Below, piece after piece: positions 50,885-59,541 of a DNA stretch of 64,000 nucleotides. The notes under the pieces are model-generated. The model worked only from the letters and a program-made list of their open reading frames with translations, searched no databases and had not been told where the DNA came from. The translations under genes and the position numbers were made by a program. The stretch is from Amycolatopsis iheyensis (GTDB lineage: Bacteria > Actinomycetota > Actinomycetes > Mycobacteriales > Pseudonocardiaceae). The number at the start of each line of letters is the position of its first letter. The stretch's first letter is position 1. Where the stretch lies: NCBI RefSeq assembly GCF_024703995.1, contig NZ_JAMXQV010000020.1, forward strand, positions 1 through 64,000, written 5' to 3'.

Positions 50885-51907
50885 GTGCCGGCCGAGCCCG
50901 CACCCGACATCGATGTCTTCCTGTCCGGCCTGCTGTTCTTCGACCTGGTGTTCACCGGGCTCGAACCTCCGGCGCCGGGCACGGAGGTGTGGACGGGCGG
51001 CATGGGCTCCGGCCCGGGCGGGATCGCGAACTTCGCCGTCGCGCTCAGCCGGCTCGGCCTGCGGACGTCGCTGGCGGCCGCGTTCGGCGCCGACGTCTAC
51101 GGGAACTACTGCTGGGACGTGCTTTCGCGGCAAGAGCACATCGACCTGTCGCGGTCGCGGCAGTTCCCGGAGTGGCATTCGCCGGTCACGGTTTCGCTGG
51201 CCTACGCGGGTGACCGGGCGATGGTCACGCACGGGCACCCGCCGCCCGTCCCGGTGGCGGAGCTGGCCGGTTCGCCGCCACCGAGCCTCGCGACCGTCGC
51301 GCACATCGGCCTCGACACCGCCGAGTGGGTCCACACGGCACACCAGTCGGGCAGCCTGGTCTTCGCCGACGTCGGCTGGGACCCGTCGGAGGCGTGGTCG
51401 GCGGCGCTGCTCGACCAGCTGGGGTGCTGCCACGCGTTCCTGCCCAACGACGTCGAAGCGATGGCGTACACGCGCACGGACACGGCCGAAGCGGCGCTGG
51501 CGAAGCTCGCCGACCTCGTCCCGATCGCGGTGATCACCCGCGGCGGCGCGGGTGTGCTCGCGGTGGACGGCACCACGGGCGAGACGGCGGACGTCCCGGC
51601 GCTCCCGGTCGACGTGCTGGACGCGACGGGCGCGGGCGACGTCTTCGGCGCCGGGTTCGTCGCGGCCACCCTGACCGGCTGGCCGCTGGCCGAACGGCTG
51701 CGGTTCGCGTGCCTGACGGCGGCGTTGTCGGTCCAGCACTTCGGCGGCGCGCTGGCGGCGCCGGGCTGGCACGAGATCGCGCAGTGGCACACCCGCACCC
51801 GGTCGCGGGAGTACGCGTTCCTCGACGACGTCCTGCCGTCGGAGACGGTGGCGGACATCCGCCGGGGCCCGGTGACCCTCGGTTTCGGCGACGACAGCTG
51901 GCGCTGA
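50885..51907 (+). CDS. PfkB-family carbohydrate kinase
   Basis: A 340-residue ribokinase-fold kinase with the C-terminal signature DATGAGDVFGAGF and an N-terminal GGMGSGPGGIANFAVALSRLG. It phosphorylates a sugar or sugar phosphate. GTG start with GGAGGC upstream. The 3' end is one base before the next gene's GTG, so the YbjQ-type gene may be coupled. Confidence 0.88.
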   Translation: MPAEPAPDIDVFLSGLLFFDLVFTGLEPPAPGTEVWTGGMGSGPGGIANFAVALSRLGLRTSLAAAFGADVYGNYCWDVLSRQEHIDLSRSRQFPEWHSPVTVSLAYAGDRAMVTHGHPPPVPVAELAGSPPPSLATVAHIGLDTAEWVHTAHQSGSLVFADVGWDPSEAWSAALLDQLGCCHAFLPNDVEAMAYTRTDTAEAALAKLADLVPIAVITRGGAGVLAVDGTTGETADVPALPVDVLDATGAGDVFGAGFVAATLTGWPLAERLRFACLTAALSVQHFGGALAAPGWHEIAQWHTRTRSREYAFLDDVLPSETVADIRRGPVTLGFGDDSWR

Positions 51908-51908
51908 G

Positions 51909-52613
51909 GTGCACCCGCGGGCGGGCCGGTACGCGGAGTCCGGGCTGCGGACGTCGTTGTTGTCGGCGCCGGGCGCGGTGGGCGCGGAGGCGGTGGGCCT
52001 GCGTCCGATCGGCGAGGTGATGGGCTGCGTGGTGGCGCGTTCCGAGGAGCTGACTTCGGGCCTGCGCCACGGCTACGCGACGGCGTTGGACCGCTTGCGC
52101 GCGGAGGCATCGGCCCTCGGCGCGGACGGCGTGCTGGCGATCGCCTGCACGGTGACGCGGGTGAGTGCGACGGTCCGCGAGTTCACGGTCTTGGGCACGG
52201 CAGTCCGGGCGGAGCGCGGCGTCCGCCCGGCGCGGCCGTTCACGACGGGGTTGCCGGGCCCGGACGTGGCGAAGCTGCTGTACGCGGGCTGGGTCCCGGT
52301 GACGGTGGCGATCGGCATCGACGGCGGGACGACGTACGACATCGCGATGAGGGACCGGCCGGGCGAGGAGGTGCGGGCGCCGACGGAGCTGGTGACGCGG
52401 GTGCGGGCGGGCGCGCGGGCGGAGTTCACGGGGGCGGTGGCGGCGTCGGGAGCGGACGGCGGGTTGGTGACGTCGACGACGTTGCGGGCGTGGCGCCTGG
52501 GGCCGACAGGAGTGGGGGCGGTGACGAGCGTGTTCGGCACGGCGGTGGCTCAGGTGGGTGCTGGTGCGAGGCGTGGGGTGGCGGGCGCGGTGCTGCCGCT
52601 GTCGGATGAGTGA
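51909..52613 (+). CDS. YbjQ-like two-domain protein (copy 1)
   Basis: A 234-residue protein with two YbjQ/UPF0145 (PF01906) domains in tandem, recognised by the repeated ALDRLRAEASALGADGVLAI-type helix and the terminal FGTAVAQ pattern. YbjQ proteins form pentamers; their function is not established although they are often called heavy-metal-binding. GTG start closely linked to the PfkB stop. No signal peptide or membrane helix. Confidence 0.75.
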   Translation: MHPRAGRYAESGLRTSLLSAPGAVGAEAVGLRPIGEVMGCVVARSEELTSGLRHGYATALDRLRAEASALGADGVLAIACTVTRVSATVREFTVLGTAVRAERGVRPARPFTTGLPGPDVAKLLYAGWVPVTVAIGIDGGTTYDIAMRDRPGEEVRAPTELVTRVRAGARAEFTGAVAASGADGGLVTSTTLRAWRLGPTGVGAVTSVFGTAVAQVGAGARRGVAGAVLPLSDE

Positions 52614-52848
52614 TCTGGTCGGGGTTTCGCGCGTTCGGCGGTCGACATCGCAGCCTGGCCCCCCCAACCCGCGCCCACGCATCCCGGCCCCATGCTCTGT
52701 TCCCGCGCCCCGCGCCGCCGCTCCCCCCGCCCCTGTCGCCACCTCGACCGGACCTTCCGGACATACCCGTTGATCGGCCGCACCCACCGCCCGCCGCCGG
52801 GGATTCGTGCCACGATGGAGGCGAGATCCGGCCTAAGGAGGTCCGCCA

Positions 52849-53646
52849 GTGCCCGAGTGGGACGGTCGCGGCCTGCCGCCGGTCGCGCAGGCGCGCGTCG
52901 ACCGCTTCGGCCGGTCCGGGCTGAAGACCTCGCTGCTGAGCGTGCCGGGCGCGGTCGGCGCCGAGGTGGCCGGCTTCACCGCCGTCGGCGAGGTCATGGG
53001 CTGCGTGGTGCAGCAGATCGGCTTCGGCGCCCTGGCCCAGTGGGCCGGTGACCAGGTCCGGCAGACGGCGGACATGCTCCGCGACGGCTACGCGACCGCG
53101 CTCGACCGGCTGTCGCAGGAAGCGACCGGGCTGGGCGCCGACGGCGTGCTCGGCATCGAGTTCACGATCACCTCGCTCGACGGCGTGCTGCAGGAGCTCG
53201 TCGCGCTCGGCACCGCTGTCCGCGCCGAGACCACGCAACGCCCGCGGCGGCTGTTCACCACCGACCTGCCGGGCCAGGACGTCGGCAAGCTGATGCAGGC
53301 GGGCTGGGTGCCGGTGCGGGTCGCGGTCGGTGTCGCCGCCCGCGCCGAATACGACTACTCCATGCAGTACCAGACCAGCACGTGGGCGGGGAACGCCGAA
53401 GTCGACGCCCCGACGAAGGTCGTCAACGAAGTCCGGGCCGCGGCCCGCGCGGAGTTCGCCCGCGCCATCCGCGACAGCGGCGCCGACGGCGGCATCGTCT
53501 CCGACCTGCGGCTGCGGACGTGGCCGGTGCAGGAACGCGCGGTGGTCGGCATCGCCAGCGTGACCGGCACCGCGATCGCCCAGTTCCACACCGGCCGCGC
53601 GGCGCCGACCAGCGCGCTCAAGATCCTGCCGTTGAACCGTTCCTGA
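52849..53646 (+). CDS. YbjQ-like two-domain protein (copy 2)
   Basis: A 265-residue paralogue with two YbjQ-like halves: RDGYATALDRLSQEATGLGA with DGVLGIEFTITS, and VRAAARAEFARAIRDSGADGG. GTG start with a perfect AAGGAGG ribosome-binding site; a 235-bp gap upstream makes it the likely head of a transcript including the next two genes. The two halves are clearly related to each other and to copies 1 and 3. Confidence 0.78.
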   Translation: MPEWDGRGLPPVAQARVDRFGRSGLKTSLLSVPGAVGAEVAGFTAVGEVMGCVVQQIGFGALAQWAGDQVRQTADMLRDGYATALDRLSQEATGLGADGVLGIEFTITSLDGVLQELVALGTAVRAETTQRPRRLFTTDLPGQDVGKLMQAGWVPVRVAVGVAARAEYDYSMQYQTSTWAGNAEVDAPTKVVNEVRAAARAEFARAIRDSGADGGIVSDLRLRTWPVQERAVVGIASVTGTAIAQFHTGRAAPTSALKILPLNRS

Positions 53647-53655
53647 GGAGGCTTC

Positions 53656-54474
53656 GTGACCACCGCGGACCCCGCCGCGCAGCACATCCCCGAGGATGCG
53701 ATGCGCCGGCTCGCCGAGATGAAACCGGGCCAGAAGACCAGCCTGTTCACCTCGGACCTGAGCGTCAACGAGTTCCTCCTCGTGCGCGAAGCCGGGTTCC
53801 GCCCGCTGGGGCTGGTGCTCGGCTCGAGCATCTACCACGTCGGTTTCCAGATGGGCCGCTGGAGCAAGAACCAGGAGATGGACCGGCTTTCCCAGGCGAT
53901 GTACCACGCCCGCGAGCTGGCGATGTCGCGCATGGAGGCCGAGGCGGACATCCTGGGCGCGGACGGCATCGTCGCGGTCCGGCTCGAGATCGAGTTCAAG
54001 GAGTTCGGCAGCGACCTGGCCGAGTTCATCGCCGTCGGCACCGCGGTCAAGGCCGACGAACCCGGCGAATGGCGCAACAACACGGGAAAGCCGTTCACCT
54101 CGGACCTGTCCGGACAGGACTTCTGGACGCTGGTGCAGGCCGGCTACGCCCCGCTGGGCATGGTGATGGGCACGTGCGTCTACCACATCGCGCACCAGCG
54201 GTTCCGGCAGATGATGGGCAACATCGGCCAGAACGTCGAGATCCCGCAGTACACCGAAGCGCTGTACGACGCGCGTGAACTGGCGATGTCCCGCATGCAG
54301 GCCGAGGCCGAGCAGCTGGAGGCGGAAGGCATCGTCGGGGTGCAGCTGCTGTCGCTGCCGCACCGCTGGGGCGGGCACACGACGGAGTTCTTCGCGATCG
54401 GCACCGCGGTGAAGCCGCTGCGCGCCGACCACCACATCGCCAAGCCGCAGCTCGTGCTGCCCCTCACCGACTGA
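53656..54474 (+). CDS. YbjQ-like two-domain protein (copy 3)
   Basis: A 272-residue paralogue, again duplicated: ARELAMSRMEAEADILGADG near residue 90 and ARELAMSRMQAEAEQLEAEG near 220 are near-identical halves. Each contains SSIYHVGFQ or TCVYHIAHQ and FIAVGTAVK or FFAIGTAVK. GTG start with GAGGAGGC upstream. Stop overlaps the next start (TGATG). Confidence 0.8.
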   Translation: MTTADPAAQHIPEDAMRRLAEMKPGQKTSLFTSDLSVNEFLLVREAGFRPLGLVLGSSIYHVGFQMGRWSKNQEMDRLSQAMYHARELAMSRMEAEADILGADGIVAVRLEIEFKEFGSDLAEFIAVGTAVKADEPGEWRNNTGKPFTSDLSGQDFWTLVQAGYAPLGMVMGTCVYHIAHQRFRQMMGNIGQNVEIPQYTEALYDARELAMSRMQAEAEQLEAEGIVGVQLLSLPHRWGGHTTEFFAIGTAVKPLRADHHIAKPQLVLPLTD

Positions 54475-54875
54475 TGGCCGGCGAGCTGGACTTCCACCTG
54501 GTGGCCGCGGCGCTGCGCACCGACCGCGCGGACGTCGAGTCCTACCACCGGGTCCTGTCCGACACGCTGGGCAGCGCTCTACCGCCAGGCATGGTCGAGG
54601 TCGACCGGCGGCGCACGTTCGCCGACCGCGTCGCGGGCCGCGACGGCCAGGCGGTCGCGGTGCGGGTGACCACCCCGGACCGGGTGCTGGTGCTGAGCGC
54701 GGGCAAGCACGGCGGAGTGGCCGCGGAGATCCACCAGGTGGTGCGCGGCGTGGTGATCAGCCGCAAGGAAGCCGCGGTCGACGACTGGCTCGCGGCACTG
54801 GCGCAGGAGCTGACGACGTTGGCGTCGAAGGACGCGAAAGCACGCGACGCGCTCTCGCGGCTGCTCGGCGGCTGA
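54474..54875 (+). CDS. Small protein following the YbjQ paralogues
   Basis: A 133-residue cytoplasmic protein, 1-bp TGATG overlap with copy 3, so surely co-expressed. It has a central beta region (VRVTTPDRVLVLSAGKHGG) and a C-terminal helix (DDWLAALAQELTTLASKDAK). No recognised family; its repeated association with YbjQ genes would suggest a shared complex. Its C-terminal 78 codons are duplicated just downstream. Confidence 0.75.
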   Translation: MAGELDFHLVAAALRTDRADVESYHRVLSDTLGSALPPGMVEVDRRRTFADRVAGRDGQAVAVRVTTPDRVLVLSAGKHGGVAAEIHQVVRGVVISRKEAAVDDWLAALAQELTTLASKDAKARDALSRLLGG

Positions 54876-55129
54876 GAAGTCCTTGCGGGACAAAGGCGGG
54901 TGACCACCCCGGACCGGGTACTGGTGCTGAGCACGGGCAAGCACGGCGGAGTGGCCGCGGAGATCCACCAGGTGGTGCGCGGCGTGGTGATCAGCCGCAA
55001 GGAAGCCGCAGTCGACGACTGGCTCGCGGCGCTCGCGCAGGAACTGACGACGCTGGCGTCGAAAGACGCGAAAGCACGCGACGCGCTCTCGCGGCTGCTC
55101 GGCGGCTGAGAAGTCCTTGCGGGACAAGG
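54662..55129 (+). repeat. 234-bp in-frame tandem duplication
   Basis: Bases 54662-54895 and 54896-55129 are nearly identical, differing at a few positions such as GCGCGGGC/GCACGGGC. The unit is 78 codons and includes the stop and the tail AAGTCCTTGCGGGACAA, so a headless second copy follows the gene. High identity shows that it is recent. Confidence 0.92.
54900..55109 (+). pseudogene. Duplicated C-terminal fragment of the small protein
   Basis: A 69-residue frame from a GTG gives the second copy of the C-terminal half (VLVLSTGKHGGVAAEIHQVV), ending identically. It lacks the N-terminal 64 residues and has only the remains of the first copy's 3' end in place of a ribosome-binding site, so it is likely non-functional, though it could be expressed by re-initiation. 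Confidence 0.7.
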
Positions 55130-55130
55130 A

Positions 55131-55170
55131 CTGTGCATCGGGGGCCGGATCGAGTGGCCCCCGAATGCAC
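55131..55170. terminator. Imperfect long hairpin after the duplicated gene
   Basis: GACTGTGCAT plus CGGGGGCC (55130-55147) pairs with GGCCCCCG plus ATGCACAGTC (55157-55175) with a single-base bulge, giving an 18-bp stem. It closes the YbjQ transcript region and abuts a transposase relic, so it could be a terminator or an insertion-sequence end. Confidence 0.6.
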
Positions 55171-55535
55171 AGTCTAGGGCGTGGGTTACAGGCGAGATGT
55201 GGACGCAGGTGCCCTCGATGATCGGCAAGGCTCCGTCGTGGCCGGCCCAGGCGCTGCGGTGGGTCAGCCGTGGGTGCAGCCGATCCCGGGCCCGGATCAG
55301 CGCGGGACCGCAGAGCCTGGTCGTGGTGTCGATGGTGACATCCGGCTCGTCCCAGGTGTTCGGGTCACCGAAGGCAAACTAGTCGCCGTGGCGGCGGGGC
55401 CTGCCCAGCGTGCCGGGCGGCGGCGGACCGACCGGGCAGTGCAGAACCCGGTCGGTGCGCATCCACACCAGCACGATGATCGACAGGGGCCGGCCGGCAC
55501 CGCCCGAACGTCAAAGCTCAGTCTAGGGCGTGGGT
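55170..55535 (-). mobile_element. IS701-like transposase relic flanked by 17-bp direct repeats
   Basis: On the minus strand the sequence reads LGRPRRHGD-stop-FAFGDPNTWDEPDV, then DRLHPRLTHRSAWAGHDGAL and PIIEGTCVHI, recognisable as the middle of the putative transposase family NF041680 (IS701-like DDE). It has an internal amber stop and lacks both ends. CAGTCTAGGGCGTGGGT flanks it at 55170-55186 and 55519-55535. Dead element. Confidence 0.75.
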
Positions 55536-55548
55536 ACGACGGTTTCCC

Positions 55549-57624
55549 TCAGCCGACCGTCACCCGCAGGATCTTGTTGTGGCTGTTGTGCGGTGTGTTG
55601 TCCTTGTCGCCGTCGACGCTGGTCGCCAGCCACATCTGGCCGTCCGGGGCCGGCTCCACCGTGCGGAGCCTGCCGTACGTGCCGTTGAAGAATGTCTGGA
55701 AGTTCGTCAGCGAGCTGCCGCTGATCACCGCTCGGTAGAGGCGCGCCCCGCGCTGGCACGCCACGTACAGCGCGTCGCGGATGATCGTGATTCCGCTGCA
55801 CGAACCCTGCGCCACCGGGTACGTCTTCTTCGGCGCGATGAAGCCCGCCGTGCCGCACGAACCCGACGTTCCTTCGCACGACGGCCAGCCGTAGTTGCCG
55901 CCCTTCACGATCAGGTTCGTCTCGTCCATGACGCTGTTGCCGAACTCCTGCTCCCACAACCGGCCCTGCGAGTCGAACGCCAGGCCTTGGACGTTCCGGT
56001 GCCCGTAGCTCCACACGGCGTTGTGGAACGGGTTGTCCGCGGGGATCGTGCCGTCGGGGGCGATCCGCAGCACCTTTCCGTTGAGGCTGCTGGTGTTCGA
56101 CGCGTTGTCGCCGTTCTGCGCGTCGCCGGTGCCGGCGAACAGGTAGCGGCCGTCCGGGCTGAAGCGCAGCCGGCCGCCGTTGTGGAACTTGTTGCGGGCG
56201 ATGCCGGTCACCAGGATCTGCTCGGTGCTCGTGGTCAGCGAGTCGGCGGCGGGGTCGTACTTGATCCGCACGATCCGGTTGTCGTTCGGCGAGGTGTGCA
56301 TGATGTAGAGCCAGTGGTCGGAGCCGAACGACGCCGGGTTGATCTCCAGGCCGGTCAGACCGCCTTCGCCGTCGGTGCTCTGCACGTTCGGCACGGTGCC
56401 GATCGTCTTCTTCGCACCGGTCTTCGGGTTCAGGTGGACGATCGCATGCGCGTCGCGCTGGTTGTAGAGGATCGTGCCGTCGGGCAGGGTGACCAGGCCC
56501 CACACGACGTCGTCGTCGGTGCCGACCTGCGTCGCGCCGCAGACGCCCTGCGACGGCGTGCAGCTCGACCCGCCGGTCGTCGTGACGTCCACGACCGGGG
56601 TGCTCGGTTCGCTGAGGTTGCCGTTGCCGTCCACGGCCCGCACCTGCAGGTGGTAGGCGGTGTTCGGGGTCAGGCCGCCGAGTGTGGTGCTGGTCGTGTC
56701 GGCCGTGCCGATCTGCGTGCCGGCGTTGAAGATCCGGTACCCGGTGACGCCGACGTCGTCGGTCGACGCGGTCCACGCCAGCCCGATCGAAGTGCTGTTG
56801 ACGGCGGTGGTGTGCACACCCGCCGGCGCCGACGGCGGCGTGTGGTCGTCGGACGGCGGTGTCTTCACCGGGAGCGTCCCGCTGGCCTGCGAGACGTTCC
56901 CGGCCGCGTCCCGCGCGTTGACGTAGAAGCCGTAGGTGCCGTTAGGGCCGAGGTTGCCGCAGGTCGCCGTCAGCGCGCCGGCGGTGCTGGCGCAAAGCTG
57001 GCCGTCGCGGTAGACGTCGTAGCCGGTGACGCCCTCGTTGTCGGTGGCCGCGGTCCACGAGATGGTCGCGCTGGTGGGCGTGACCCCGACGAGCGTCGGC
57101 GTGCCGGGCGGTGACGGCGGCACGACGTCGCCGGTCGACCCGTAGACGCCGAACTCCTGCAGTGAGTAGCCTTTCGACGCGTCGGTGCGGCAGCGTTTCG
57201 TGCCGTAGACCCGCACGTAGCGGCCGGTGCCGTCGAGGGAGGTCAGGTCTTCGACGCCGCCCTTGCCCGCGGTGGTCGAGTAGATCCGCGTCCAGGCGGC
57301 GTGGTCGTTCGAAGTGTCTATTTCGTACGCCGTCGCGCACGAGGCGTCCCACTGCAGCCGGACGCGGCTGACGTGCGCCGCCGCGCCGAGGTCGACGTAG
57401 ATCCATTGTGGATCGACACCGGCCGCGCTGGCCCACCGCGTCGCCGAGTCGCCGTCGACGGCGTCCGGCGCCGGGCAGCACCCGCCGGCCGAGGACGCTG
57501 TCACCGGTTTTCCTTGCGACAGCAACGGATCCGCGGCGGATGCCGGCCCTGCTGCGGTGAGCGCTGCCGCGACGAGTGTGCCCGCGACGAGCGCGATGGA
57601 GCCAACCCGGATGCCTCTGGTCAT
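55549..57624 (-). CDS. Secreted sugar-dehydrogenase-like protein with discoidin and FnIII domains
   Basis: A 691-residue secreted protein: Sec signal peptide (1-30), F5/8 type C (discoidin) domain about 35-165 (DSATRWASAAGVDPQWIYVDLG), two fibronectin III domains about 172-350, and a six-bladed propeller of the GDH/sorbosone-dehydrogenase type about 365-691 (VWGLVTLPDGTILYNQRDAH, GGRLRFSPDGRYLFAGTGD). Propeller members use PQQ, although calcium/PQQ ligands were not checked. The sugar-binding modules suggest action on plant or fungal polysaccharide. GGAGGACGG precedes the ATG at 57624. Confidence 0.85.
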   Translation of the reverse strand: MTRGIRVGSIALVAGTLVAAALTAAGPASAADPLLSQGKPVTASSAGGCCPAPDAVDGDSATRWASAAGVDPQWIYVDLGAAAHVSRVRLQWDASCATAYEIDTSNDHAAWTRIYSTTAGKGGVEDLTSLDGTGRYVRVYGTKRCRTDASKGYSLQEFGVYGSTGDVVPPSPPGTPTLVGVTPTSATISWTAATDNEGVTGYDVYRDGQLCASTAGALTATCGNLGPNGTYGFYVNARDAAGNVSQASGTLPVKTPPSDDHTPPSAPAGVHTTAVNSTSIGLAWTASTDDVGVTGYRIFNAGTQIGTADTTSTTLGGLTPNTAYHLQVRAVDGNGNLSEPSTPVVDVTTTGGSSCTPSQGVCGATQVGTDDDVVWGLVTLPDGTILYNQRDAHAIVHLNPKTGAKKTIGTVPNVQSTDGEGGLTGLEINPASFGSDHWLYIMHTSPNDNRIVRIKYDPAADSLTTSTEQILVTGIARNKFHNGGRLRFSPDGRYLFAGTGDAQNGDNASNTSSLNGKVLRIAPDGTIPADNPFHNAVWSYGHRNVQGLAFDSQGRLWEQEFGNSVMDETNLIVKGGNYGWPSCEGTSGSCGTAGFIAPKKTYPVAQGSCSGITIIRDALYVACQRGARLYRAVISGSSLTNFQTFFNGTYGRLRTVEPAPDGQMWLATSVDGDKDNTPHNSHNKILRVTVG

Positions 57625-57815
57625 TCCGTCCTCCACGGAGTACGGCTCCGGTCACGCCTTCCCGGGCCCGTGCTGCGAACGACCCGTCGGCGCAGGCAGA
57701 GGCGGATACCTGACGACGACGGCGAGGTTCTCCGGGGCCGGGACCGACCGGGAGCCATGGCGGTCTCGGGAAGACCGTACGAGCGGCTCGTCCGGGCGGT
57801 CAACCGGCTTCCCGC

Positions 57816-58673
57816 TCACCGGGCCGGGTTCACTCGCCCGAGGAAGCCGCGGATGTACCCGGCGATGGCGTCCAAGTGGCTTTCCAGCGCGAAGTGGCCG
57901 GAGTCGAGCAGGTGGATCTCGGCGTCGGGCAGGTCGCGGGCGTAGGCGCGGGCGCCGTCGGCGATGAAGATGTCGTCGTTGGCGCCCCAGACGGCCAGGA
58001 GCGGGACCTGGCTGGTGCGGAAGTACTCGTGGAACTTCGGGTAGAGGCCGATGTTGTGGTGGTAGTCGGCGAGCAGCGCCATCTGGATCTCCGCGCCACC
58101 CGGGCGGTCGAGCAGGGCCTGGTCGTGGATCCAGACGTCCGGGCTGACGAGCGCCGGGTCGGGCACGCCGTCGAGGTACTGCGCCTTGGTCGCTTCGAGC
58201 GTGACCATGGCCCGCAGGTCGTCGTCGGTCAGCGTGCCGGCGGCGAGCTTCTGCGGGAGCCCGGCGCCCAGCCCGTCGACGTAGGCGTTGCCGTTCTGCG
58301 TGACGATCGCGGTGACCCGCTCGGGGTTCCCGGCGGCGATGCGCAGGCCGACGGGGGCGCCGAAGTCCTGGATGTAGAGCGCGAAGCGGCCGAGGCCGAT
58401 CTGGTCGAGCAGCCCGAGGGTGAGCTCGGCGAGCGCGTCGAAGGTGTAGGTGAACTCGTCGACGGACGGAGCGTCGGAGGCACCCGAGCCGAGGTAGTCG
58501 GGTGCGACGACGTGGTAGCGGTCGGCCAGCGCCGGGATGAGGTGCCGGTACATGTGCGAGCTCGTGGGGAACCCGTGGAGCAGGACGATCGTGGGCGCGT
58601 CGGCGGGCCCGGCCTCCCGGTAGAAGAGCCGGCGCCCGGCAACGGTGGCACTCCGGTGGTGAACGGCGACCAT
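57816..58673 (-). CDS. Haloalkane-dehalogenase-like alpha/beta hydrolase
   Basis: A 285-residue hydrolase: oxyanion HGFPTSSHMYRHLI, nucleophile Asp in YIQDFGAPVGL and catalytic His in LLDSGHFALE. The Asp nucleophile indicates a dehalogenase, epoxide hydrolase or fluoroacetate dehalogenase rather than an esterase. GAGGGAG precedes the ATG at 58673. Divergent from the CGNR protein with a shared operator between them. Confidence 0.85.
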   Translation of the reverse strand: MVAVHHRSATVAGRRLFYREAGPADAPTIVLLHGFPTSSHMYRHLIPALADRYHVVAPDYLGSGASDAPSVDEFTYTFDALAELTLGLLDQIGLGRFALYIQDFGAPVGLRIAAGNPERVTAIVTQNGNAYVDGLGAGLPQKLAAGTLTDDDLRAMVTLEATKAQYLDGVPDPALVSPDVWIHDQALLDRPGGAEIQMALLADYHHNIGLYPKFHEYFRTSQVPLLAVWGANDDIFIADGARAYARDLPDAEIHLLDSGHFALESHLDAIAGYIRGFLGRVNPAR

Positions 58674-58690
58674 GACTGTCTCCCTCTCGC

Positions 58691-58724
58691 GTCTCATGTT
58701 TACTTTTCTATTTATCCATGAGAC
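58691..58724. promoter_or_regulatory. Inverted repeat in AT-rich divergent promoter
   Basis: GTCTCATG and CATGAGAC form perfect 8-bp arms separated by 18 bp of T-rich sequence (TTTACTTTTCTATTTAT). In a genome of this GC content the AT-rich island marks a promoter controlled by a dimeric regulator, perhaps the CGNR protein or a TetR. Confidence 0.6.
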
Positions 58725-58778
58725 GACGTAGACTGTCAACGGCTCGGGAAGACTGGAGCTCTCACTTGGGAGGCGAAC

Positions 58779-59354
58779 GTGGTCACTGCGGCACCCGGCG
58801 AAGAGCGCTCACCAGCGCTGGCGCTGGTCAACACCCGCCGGCTGAGCCCCGCCGGCGAGGTGGACGACCTCGCCGAGCCAGGCGACGCAACGGAGTGGCT
58901 ACGCCGCCACGACCTCCCCCCGGCCCGGCTCACCCCGGACGACCTGCCCGGCTTGCTGGACCTCCGCGCCGCGATCCGCGAAGTGCTGGCGGCCTCGGCG
59001 GAGGACCGCACACCGGCGGCCAAGGCGGTCGAGACGGTGAACGCGACGGCCCGCGCGGACGCGGCGGCGCCTCAGCTGACGTGGCTCGCGCAGCCGCATC
59101 GCGAGTGGCGCAGCACCCGGCCGGGCAGCGCGGAGGAGGCACTGGCATCCCTGGCCCGCGACGCGATCACGGTGGTGACCGGCGAGCTCGGTCGGCTGGT
59201 GCGCCCGTGCGAGGCCCATGGTTGCGTGCGGTTCTTCTTCCGCGAGCACGCCCGCCGCCGCTGGTGCTCGACGACGTGCGGAGACCGAGTTCGGGCGGCC
59301 CGGCACCAGCGGTTGGTCGTCGAGCAGCGGGGGGCCACGGAGGGGCCTCGCTGA
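58779..59354 (+). CDS. CGNR zinc-finger/ABATE-domain regulator
   Basis: A 191-residue protein with an N-terminal ABATE domain (LALVNTRR.., about 12-110) and a C-terminal zinc-finger module CEAHGC-(FFFREHARRRW)-CSTTCGDR near 150-175. Members are presumed DNA-binding regulators of stress genes. GTG start following GGGAGG. Divergent from the hydrolase. Confidence 0.85.
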   Translation: MVTAAPGEERSPALALVNTRRLSPAGEVDDLAEPGDATEWLRRHDLPPARLTPDDLPGLLDLRAAIREVLAASAEDRTPAAKAVETVNATARADAAAPQLTWLAQPHREWRSTRPGSAEEALASLARDAITVVTGELGRLVRPCEAHGCVRFFFREHARRRWCSTTCGDRVRAARHQRLVVEQRGATEGPR

Positions 59355-59541
59355 GCGGTTGACACGCTGGTCGCGCCGGTCCACGCTCGCCGCGCCACGC
59401 CCCACCAAGGCCCGATCCGCACCGCCGATCCCGCCACGCCTTCCGCCGAAGCTGCCCCTCACTCTCATAGCCGGCACTCGGGGTCTCGCGTCCACACCCG
59501 TCCATCCGGCCGCCAGTTCCGCTCGCCGGAAACTCGGAGCG
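59355..59541. other. Gap between the CGNR and convergent SDR genes
   Basis: I see no gene, hairpin with a T-run or repeat in this 187-bp stretch. Confidence 0.4.

Noticed and set aside
55297..55500. A 67-residue frame within the transposase relic
   Set aside because: It is in a different frame from the transposase-like sequence and has no recognisable feature.
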